The notes under the pieces: model-generated | The model's input: the letters and a program-made list of their open reading frames with translations, nothing else | Told to the model about the DNA's origin: nothing | Databases searched by the model: none | Source: Sphaerisporangium siamense | GTDB lineage: Bacteria; Actinomycetota; Actinomycetes; Streptosporangiales; Streptosporangiaceae | Direction: 5' to 3' | Length of the DNA: 64,000 nucleotides | Assembly (NCBI RefSeq): GCF_014205275.1 | Contig: NZ_JACHND010000001.1 | Span: forward strand, 930,001 to 994,000 | In this document: positions 58,402 through 64,000 of the stretch, one piece after another | Layout: every line of letters begins with the position of its first letter | How positions within the stretch are numbered: the first letter of the stretch is position 1 | Position numbers and translations under genes: made by a program

Positions 58402-59439
58402 ATGACCGTGACGCCCGTCCCGTTCGATCCCGATCTCCTGCCCGTCTACCAAGCGCTCCACACCGGCGGGGGCCCGCCGCTCGGCCCGGAGACCGTACGC
58501 GCGGGGCGCGACGGCGGCGGGTCGATGACCAAGCCCATCGAGGAGATCCTCGGCGACCGCCCGGTGGAGTTCGAGGACCGGGTGATCCCGGGCCCGGCCG
58601 GAGCCCCGGACCTCACCGTCTCCATCCTGCGCCCGAAGAACGGGGTCACGACTCCGGCCGCGCTGTACAACATCCACGGCGGCGGGATGTGCATGGGCAA
58701 CCGGTTCTGGTCCATGGAAAGCTTCGTGGAGCTCGTCGACGTCTACGGGCTCGTCGCGGTCTCGGTCGAGTACCGGCTCGCACCCGAGCACCCGCATCCC
58801 GCGCCGGTCGAGGACTGCTACGCGGGCCTGGTCTGGGTCTCCGAGCACGCCGGCGAGCTGGGCTTCGCCCCGGGACGGATCGTCGTGATGGGGCGCAGCG
58901 CGGGCGGCGGCCTCGCCGCGGGCGTGTCGCTGCTGGCGCGCGACCGGGGTGGGCCCGCCATCGCCGGGCAGGGGCTGTACTGCCCGATGATCGACGACCG
59001 GAACACCACGGCGTCGAGTTATCAGTACGACGGGATCGGCTGGTGGGACCGCGACAGCAACCTCTGGGGCTGGCGTTTCCTGCTGGGTGACGACACGGGC
59101 GGCCCGGAGGTGTCCCCGTACGCCGCGCCGTCGCGGGCGACCGACCTGTCCGGTCTCCCGCCCGCCTACATCGACGCGGGCGCCTGTGAGGTGTTCCGCG
59201 ACGAGGCGGTCGACTACGCGACACGCATCTGGGCGGTCGGCGGCCAGGCCGAGCTGCACATCTGGGCGGGGGCGTTCCACGGCTTCACGGAGCAGGCTCC
59301 GGGCGCCGCGGTCAGCCGGGCGTCGAAGGCCGCCCGCGACTCCTGGCTGGAGCGCGTCCTCGGTCTCCCCCGGGCGACCGCTCGGCAGGCCGCAGGCGGC
59401 CGGCCGGCCGGCGTGCCGACGGGCGGGGCACACGGATGA
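58402..59439 (+). CDS. Alpha/beta hydrolase, hormone-sensitive-lipase type
   Basis: The product is 345 residues. NIHGGGMCMG is the oxyanion-hole motif, GRSAGGGLA holds the nucleophile Ser, then Asp and His (AGAFHGF) in the usual order. HSL family esterases act on short-chain esters. No signal peptide, so cytoplasmic. AAAGGAG precedes the ATG. It follows the MoaF-like gene on the same strand but after a terminator. Confidence 0.88.
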   Translation: MTVTPVPFDPDLLPVYQALHTGGGPPLGPETVRAGRDGGGSMTKPIEEILGDRPVEFEDRVIPGPAGAPDLTVSILRPKNGVTTPAALYNIHGGGMCMGNRFWSMESFVELVDVYGLVAVSVEYRLAPEHPHPAPVEDCYAGLVWVSEHAGELGFAPGRIVVMGRSAGGGLAAGVSLLARDRGGPAIAGQGLYCPMIDDRNTTASSYQYDGIGWWDRDSNLWGWRFLLGDDTGGPEVSPYAAPSRATDLSGLPPAYIDAGACEVFRDEAVDYATRIWAVGGQAELHIWAGAFHGFTEQAPGAAVSRASKAARDSWLERVLGLPRATARQAAGGRPAGVPTGGAHG

Positions 59440-59466
59440 CGAGGGCCTCCGTCCTCGATATGCACC

Positions 59467-59510
59467 AGCTTTTACATCTGATATATTAGGATAAGAATCT
59501 AAAACAATCC
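59467..59510 (+). promoter_or_regulatory. AT-rich promoter-like block before the cupin gene
   Basis: A stretch of about 40 bases with very low GC in very high-GC DNA: TTTTACA may be -35 and GATATATT or GATAAGAAT a -10. Only one such block was noticed in this part of the window. Confidence 0.45.
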
Positions 59511-59592
59511 TTCACGCAGCGCCGTCGTCATCGGCCCCGGCGAGGACCGGGGCCAGGCCGTCCGGCGATCATGAGGAAGTGAGGAGCGATCC

Positions 59593-59958
59593 ATGACGAT
59601 GAACTTTCGCCCCGCAGAGCTCGATCTGAGCGACGCGAAGCAGCGGCCGCTCGTGCCGCCGAGCGCCACGCCCATCGAGCCGGCCGAGATTCTCACCCGC
59701 AACCGCGTCCTGCACATGAGCGAGGACAAGAAGTTCATCATCGGCACCTGGGAATGCGCGCCGGGGTCGTCCCGTTGGGAGTACGACAACCGGGAAGAGT
59801 CCGTCTACGTGATCTCCGGCACCATGACCGTGCAGGAGGACGGCGGCGAGCCCGTCAAGCTCACGCCCGGGTCGAGCGCGGTGTTCCCCTTCGGCTGGAA
59901 GGGCACCTGGACCGTCCACGAGACCTTCCAGAAGGTGTACCACATCTACCGCCACTAG
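59593..59958 (+). CDS. Small cupin-fold protein
   Basis: The product is 121 residues, one cupin barrel: GTWECAPGSSRWEYDNREESVYVISGTMTVQEDGG, then LTPGSSAVFPFGWKGTWTVHE. The first cupin motif lacks the usual paired His (W-E-Y), which resembles the DUF861/ureidoglycolate-type (EutQ-like) cupins. May bind a small ligand, not surely a metal. GAGGAG precedes the ATG. A strong bidirectional terminator follows. Confidence 0.82.
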   Translation: MTMNFRPAELDLSDAKQRPLVPPSATPIEPAEILTRNRVLHMSEDKKFIIGTWECAPGSSRWEYDNREESVYVISGTMTVQEDGGEPVKLTPGSSAVFPFGWKGTWTVHETFQKVYHIYRH

Positions 59959-59973
59959 GTCGTGGCGCGTAGC

Positions 59974-60005
59974 AAGGCCCGGAAGCCGCATGGCTTCCGG
60001 GCCTT
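59974..60005. terminator. Bidirectional terminator
   Basis: AAGGCCCGGAAGCC and GGCTTCCGGGCCTT form a perfect 14-bp stem with a GCAT loop, between the cupin gene and the opposing transporter operon. Confidence 0.9.
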
Positions 60006-60056
60006 CCGCATTGTGCGCCTGGCACGGGCGGTCGCTCCGGGGTGGTAAGTCCCCTG

Positions 60057-61070
60057 CTACTCGTGGGCGGGGAAGTGGCAGGCGTTCAGTGCGCCGAGCC
60101 CGGTACGGTCGAGCAGTGCGGGTTCCTCCTGCGCGCACACGTCGGCGGCCTTCCAGCACCGGGTGCGGAACCGGCAGCCGCTCGGCGGATCGGTCGGGCT
60201 GGGGACGTCGCCCTCCAGGATGATCTCTTTCCTCCGGCCGCGGGAGGAGACGTCGGCCGAGGGGATGGCGCTCAGCAGCGCCTGCGTGTACGGATGGCCG
60301 GGCTCGGACAGCACCTCCGGGCCGGCCTCGACGATCCGGCCCAGGTACATCACCAGCACGCGGTGGCTGACGGCGCGCACCACGGCCACGTCGTGCGCGA
60401 TGAGCAGGTAGGCCAGTCCCAGCTCGTCCTGCAGGTCCATGAGCAGGTTGATGATCTGGGCCTGGATCGACACGTCGAGCGCGGAGATCGGCTCGTCGAG
60501 CACCAGCACCCGCGGCTTCAGCGCGAGCGCGCGCGCGATGCCGATGCGCTGCATCTGCCCACCGGAGAACTCGTGCGGGAACCGGTTGGCGTACACGGGC
60601 TGGAGGCCGACCATCTCCAGGAGCTCTTCGGCCACGTACTTGTCCCGTGGGATCCCCTGCACGCGGAGGGGCTCCTCGATGATGTCCCGCACCCGCATCC
60701 GCGGGTTGACCGACGCGAACGGGTCCTGGAAGACGATCTGCACCTCCCGCCGCAGCATCCGCATCTGGCTCCGGCTCGCGGTCCTCAGGTCCATGCCCTT
60801 GTACCGGATGGACCCGGCGGTCGGGCGGACCAGCCCGACGAGCGACCGTGCGACGGTCGACTTGCCGCACCCCGACTCTCCGACGAGCGCGACGGTCTGA
60901 CCCTTGTCCAGCGTGAAGTCCACTCCGTCGACGGCGTACACCGTCTCGGCGTACCGGCCGCGTACGCGCCTGCCGAGCGGAAAGTGGATCTTAAGTGCCT
61001 CGATCCGCAGCAGCTCCTCGCCGACCGGTTCCGTGGGGTCCACCACGTCTTGTTGTGTGCTGTGGAACAT
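60057..61070 (-). CDS. Oligopeptide/dipeptide ABC ATPase (OppF-type)
   Basis: The product is 337 residues. Walker A GESGCGKST, signature FSGGQMQR, Walker B VLVLDEPISALD, H-loop AHDVA. The C-terminal oligopeptide-transporter extension has GCRFRTRCWKAADVC, with Cys that can hold an Fe-S cluster in this group. Powers import of peptides, nickel chelates or other small molecules. Last gene of the operon as seen here. Confidence 0.92.
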   Translation of the reverse strand: MFHSTQQDVVDPTEPVGEELLRIEALKIHFPLGRRVRGRYAETVYAVDGVDFTLDKGQTVALVGESGCGKSTVARSLVGLVRPTAGSIRYKGMDLRTASRSQMRMLRREVQIVFQDPFASVNPRMRVRDIIEEPLRVQGIPRDKYVAEELLEMVGLQPVYANRFPHEFSGGQMQRIGIARALALKPRVLVLDEPISALDVSIQAQIINLLMDLQDELGLAYLLIAHDVAVVRAVSHRVLVMYLGRIVEAGPEVLSEPGHPYTQALLSAIPSADVSSRGRRKEIILEGDVPSPTDPPSGCRFRTRCWKAADVCAQEEPALLDRTGLGALNACHFPAHE

Positions 61071-61113
61071 GGGCTACGGCTCCTCACCGTCGAGCACGAG
61101 CGCGGGGGCACGC

Positions 61114-62172
61114 TCAGGGAGTGACCTCTTCAAGGAAGTGGCATGCGGACCGGTGGTCGTCCGTCGGCGCCGGGCGCAGCTCCGGCTGTTCCAGGAGGCA
61201 CCGCTCCCGGTCGCCGCGGAGGCTGCACCTGGGCGCGAAGGAGCATCCGGGGGGCAGGTCCGTCGGGTTGGGCGGAAGGCCGGGGATCGGTGTGAGCCGC
61301 CGCCGGACGGAGTCCGACGGCAGCCGGCTCGGCGTGCACCGGAGCAGGCCGACGGTGTAGGGGTGCTTGGGGTTTTCGAGCACCTCCTCGACGGTGCCCA
61401 TCTCGACCACCCGCCCCGCGTACATGACCAGGACGCGGTCGACGTTCTGCGCCACCAGGCCGATGTCGTGGGTGATCAGCATGATCCCGACGTTGGCGCG
61501 CCGCTGCACCTCGCGCAGCAGCCGCATGATCTGCGCCTGGATCGTGGCGTCGAGCGCGGTGGTGGGCTCGTCGGCGATGAGCACCTTCGGGTCGCAGCTC
61601 ATGGCCATGGCGATCATCACCCGCTGCCGCATGCCGCCGGACAGCTCGTGCGGATACTGCCGGGCGCGCCGCTCCGGCGCCGGCACCCCGACGGCCGCGA
61701 GCAGTTCGACGGCCCGGCGCCGGGCCGCCTCCTTGTCGGCCCTGGACGGCTTGCGCCGATGGGCCAGGATCCCCTCGGCGATCTGCGCTCCGATCCGGTG
61801 GACGGGGTTGAGCGAGGTCATCGGATCCTGGAAGATCATCGCTACGTCGGACCCGCTCGCCGCCCGCAGGCTGCGGCGATCGAGCGCCAGCAGGTTCTTC
61901 CCGTCCACCCAGATCTCGCCGGACACGACCTTGCCGGAGGGCTTCGGGATCAGCCCGAGGGTCGACATCGCGGTCACGCTCTTGCCCGACCCGGACTCGC
62001 CGACGATGCCCAGCGTCTCCCCGGCACGCAGGTCGAAGCTCACATCGTTCACCGCCGCCACGGTCCCGCGTTTGGTGGTGAACACCGTCGTCAGGTTCCG
62101 CACGGACAGGCATCCGTCCGACGCCGGGGTCTGCGGACGTTCGTGGATTTCGGACTCGGTCACGTCGGTCAT
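61114..62172 (-). CDS. Oligopeptide/dipeptide ABC ATPase (OppD-type)
   Basis: The product is 352 residues. Walker A GESGSGKSV, signature LSGGMRQR, Walker B VLIADEPTTALD, H-loop THDIG. The C-terminal PPGCSFAPRCSLRGDRERC is the Cys-rich peptide-transporter extension. The start is at MTDVTESE; a GTG two codons earlier is possible. Works with OppF as a heterodimer motor. Confidence 0.92.
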   Translation of the reverse strand: MTDVTESEIHERPQTPASDGCLSVRNLTTVFTTKRGTVAAVNDVSFDLRAGETLGIVGESGSGKSVTAMSTLGLIPKPSGKVVSGEIWVDGKNLLALDRRSLRAASGSDVAMIFQDPMTSLNPVHRIGAQIAEGILAHRRKPSRADKEAARRRAVELLAAVGVPAPERRARQYPHELSGGMRQRVMIAMAMSCDPKVLIADEPTTALDATIQAQIMRLLREVQRRANVGIMLITHDIGLVAQNVDRVLVMYAGRVVEMGTVEEVLENPKHPYTVGLLRCTPSRLPSDSVRRRLTPIPGLPPNPTDLPPGCSFAPRCSLRGDRERCLLEQPELRPAPTDDHRSACHFLEEVTP

Positions 62173-62206
62173 CGACACACCTTCGGGTCGGCCGGTCTCC
62201 GGCAGG

Positions 62207-63118
62207 TCAACTGTTCGCGGTCCGGGGATCCAGCGCATCCCGCAGTCCGTCACCGAGGAGGTTGAAGCCCAGGGCGGCGACGAAGATCGCCAATCCGGGC
62301 ACCAGCGAGAACAACGGGTCTGTCTGCAGGTAGGTGGTGCCGTCGCGGAGCATTCCACCCCAGGTGGCCGTGGGCGGCGGCAGGCCGAGGCCGAGGAAGC
62401 TCAAGCCCGCCTCGATCCGGATCGTCACGGCCGCGGTCATGCTGGCGATGACCACCATCTCGCTGCGCAGGTTGGGCCAGATGTGCTTGTACAGGATCCA
62501 CGGCGCCCGCGCGCCGAACACGATGCTGCTCTTCACGAACTCCCGCTCCCGGAACGCCAGGGCGGGACCGTGCGCGAGCCGGGCGAACACCGGGACGATG
62601 CCGATCACGATCGCCAGGGTGATGTTCCAGGTTCCCTGTCCGAACAGGGCGACGAAGAGCAGGGCGAGGATGAGCCCGGGGAACGCCATCAGCACGTCGA
62701 CGATCCACAGGATCACGCGCTCGGTCTTCCCCCGGAAGTAGCCGGCGATCATCCCGACCGGAATGCCCAGGGCCATCCCCAGCAGCACCGACGACACCCC
62801 GATGAGCATCGAGGCCCGCGTGCCGTGGATCAGCCGCGTGTAGATGTCCCGGCCGAACTGGTCGCGGCCGAGCCAGTGCGCGGCGCTCGGCGACTCCAGC
62901 TGTGCCGCCAGATCCTGGCGCGCCGGGTCCTGGGAGGTGAACAGGGTCGGGAAGAGCGCGACGAACACCAGAAAGGCGATGATCAGCCCGCCGATGATCA
63001 GCAGCGGATTGAGCCGGCGCAGTCCCCGCCTTCCGGGCTTCAAGAGATCTCGTGAGCCGCCCGTGCCCGTTGGGGGGACGACGGCGGTCACCACCGCTCC
63101 CGAGTCGTTCGTCGTCAT
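62207..63118 (-). CDS. Dipeptide-type ABC permease (OppC/DppC)
   Basis: The product is 303 residues. N-terminal cytoplasmic tail, then six helices: LLIIGGLIIAFLVFVALFP begins the first. The typical HWLGRDQFGRDIYTRLIHGTR and the EAA loop (FGARAPWILYKHIWPNLRSEM) are present. Pairs with the next permease to form the channel. Confidence 0.92.
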   Translation of the reverse strand: MTTNDSGAVVTAVVPPTGTGGSRDLLKPGRRGLRRLNPLLIIGGLIIAFLVFVALFPTLFTSQDPARQDLAAQLESPSAAHWLGRDQFGRDIYTRLIHGTRASMLIGVSSVLLGMALGIPVGMIAGYFRGKTERVILWIVDVLMAFPGLILALLFVALFGQGTWNITLAIVIGIVPVFARLAHGPALAFREREFVKSSIVFGARAPWILYKHIWPNLRSEMVVIASMTAAVTIRIEAGLSFLGLGLPPPTATWGGMLRDGTTYLQTDPLFSLVPGLAIFVAALGFNLLGDGLRDALDPRTANS

Positions 63119-63212
63119 GCTCGCACCGGCATTCGTGTCGTCTCGACGTCACTCAGGCGCCGAGTGCTGTGGATACGGAGCGGCCGGAGGGTCATCGGAT
63201 CCATGGAGGACC

Positions 63213-64000
63213 TCACGCCGTCTTGGTTCGGGGGTCGAGGACGTGGTAAAAGGCGTCGACGGCCGCGTTCACGAGGACGATCACCGTGGTGACCACGATG
63301 ATGCAGCCCTGCACGGTCGTGTAGTCACGTGCCTGCATGGCGTGGACCATCAGGCTGCCCAGCCCCGGGCGGGCGAACACCGTCTCGATGAGCACCGCGT
63401 CCCCCACCAGGGTGATGAACGAGATGCCGGCGATCGGGACGAGCGGCAGCGAGCCGGGCTGGAGCACGTGGCGCACCAGGACGCGGCCCTCCCGCACCCC
63501 TTTCGCCCGCGCCGTGCGGACGTGGTTCTCCCCGATGATCTCGACCATGAGCGAGCGGGTGACCCGGGAGGTGTAGGCGGTGCTCACGATTCCCATGGCC
63601 AGCGCGGGCAACAGGATGCGTTGCAGGTTGGCGCCGATCTCGGTGAAGGGGGCGACCCCGTTGGTCGGCAGACCGAGCGGCAGCGCGATGAACAGGACCA
63701 GCAGCACGGCGACGAAGAAGCTGGGGAAGGACAGCCCGATCAGCGACATGATCCGCCCGATGATGTCGGGCGACCTGTCCTTCCACACCGCTTCCACGAT
63801 GCCGAGGGTGATCCCGCCGAGCTTGCCGATGATGAGTCCCGCCACCGCGAGCTCCAGCGTGTGCGGGAGCACGCTCAGGATCGTCCCGCTCACCGGCAGG
63901 CCGTTGGTGAGCGACTCGCCGAGGCTGCCCCGGAGGAGCTGCGTCAGGAAGTTCCAGTACTGCGTGAGCAGCGGGTCGGTGAGCCCGAGCTTCTCGTTGA
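63213..64000 (-). CDS. Dipeptide-type ABC permease (OppB/DppB), partial
   Basis: The N-terminal part lies beyond the window edge; about 262 residues are visible. It starts within LGLTDPLLTQYWNFLTQLLRG, a segment typical of the early part of these permeases. The EAA-type loop RTARAKGVREGRVLVRHVLQPG and the C-terminal helices are intact. Substrate-binding gene of the operon expected beyond 64 kb. No nickel-specific feature is seen, though Nik transporters belong to this family. Confidence 0.9.
   Translation of the reverse strand, partial: NEKLGLTDPLLTQYWNFLTQLLRGSLGESLTNGLPVSGTILSVLPHTLELAVAGLIIGKLGGITLGIVEAVWKDRSPDIIGRIMSLIGLSFPSFFVAVLLVLFIALPLGLPTNGVAPFTEIGANLQRILLPALAMGIVSTAYTSRVTRSLMVEIIGENHVRTARAKGVREGRVLVRHVLQPGSLPLVPIAGISFITLVGDAVLIETVFARPGLGSLMVHAMQARDYTTVQGCIIVVTTVIVLVNAAVDAFYHVLDPRTKTA

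Overview
GC-rich, tightly coded DNA from a filamentous actinomycete, most likely of the Streptosporangiales (Nonomuraea/Streptosporangium relatives). This placement is an inference. It rests on very high third-position GC, GTG starts and GTGA/ATGA overlaps, a chaplin-type surface protein, an MFS-thymidylate kinase fusion, a DUF5703 protein and the topA-tmk-holB-ricT housekeeping order.

Layout. (1) Positions 1-8.5 kb: right end of an integrated element, with small orphan genes, an HNH/AP2 endonuclease, a D5-type helicase, a prim-pol primase, an excisionase-like HTH, a repressor and a tyrosine integrase beside tRNA-Thr(CGT). An IS5-family element sits exactly at the primase/helicase junction. 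(2) 8.6-23.7 kb: conserved core, with a TAP-like peptidase lipoprotein, ricT, a sigma factor plus partner, holB, MFS-tmk, an efeUOB iron operon behind an IdeR/DtxR-like box, topA and a DUF5703 gene. (3) 23.7-30.5 kb: a seven-repeat chaplin-like wall protein, a secreted partner, an M20 hydrolase, tRNA-Leu(GAG) with a serine-recombinase relic, and an S51-like/CysRS-tail fusion. (4) 30.5-53.5 kb: a metal-homeostasis island. It holds three cobalamin riboswitches, each followed by a short leader ORF. Two drive FecBCD-type importers, one of which has its ATPase fused to a FhuF-like 2Fe-2S reductase. There is also a pair of ABC exporters, a ferredoxin, a second FhuF-like protein, and four sites matching the Nur nickel box (TTGCNN-N5-NNGCAA) upstream of sodF, def, an unknown gene and a RiPP-like operon. 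That operon has a 36-residue peptide, a YcaO enzyme, a luciferase-like flavoenzyme and a MATE exporter. Decayed gene pieces (valine catabolism, a sod duplicate, an ABC ATPase tail) show rearrangement. (5) 53.5-64 kb: MarR regulator, acyl-CoA ligase, nitronate monooxygenase-like enzyme, MoaF-like protein, HSL-type hydrolase, cupin and the start of an oligopeptide ABC transporter operon.

Most interesting inference: region 4 may encode a ribosomally made, YcaO-modified metallophore for nickel or cobalt, with its export, uptake and reductive-release genes under combined nickel (Nur) and cobalamin (riboswitch) control. The sequence supports the parts and regulatory sites. The chemistry and the metal are hypotheses.
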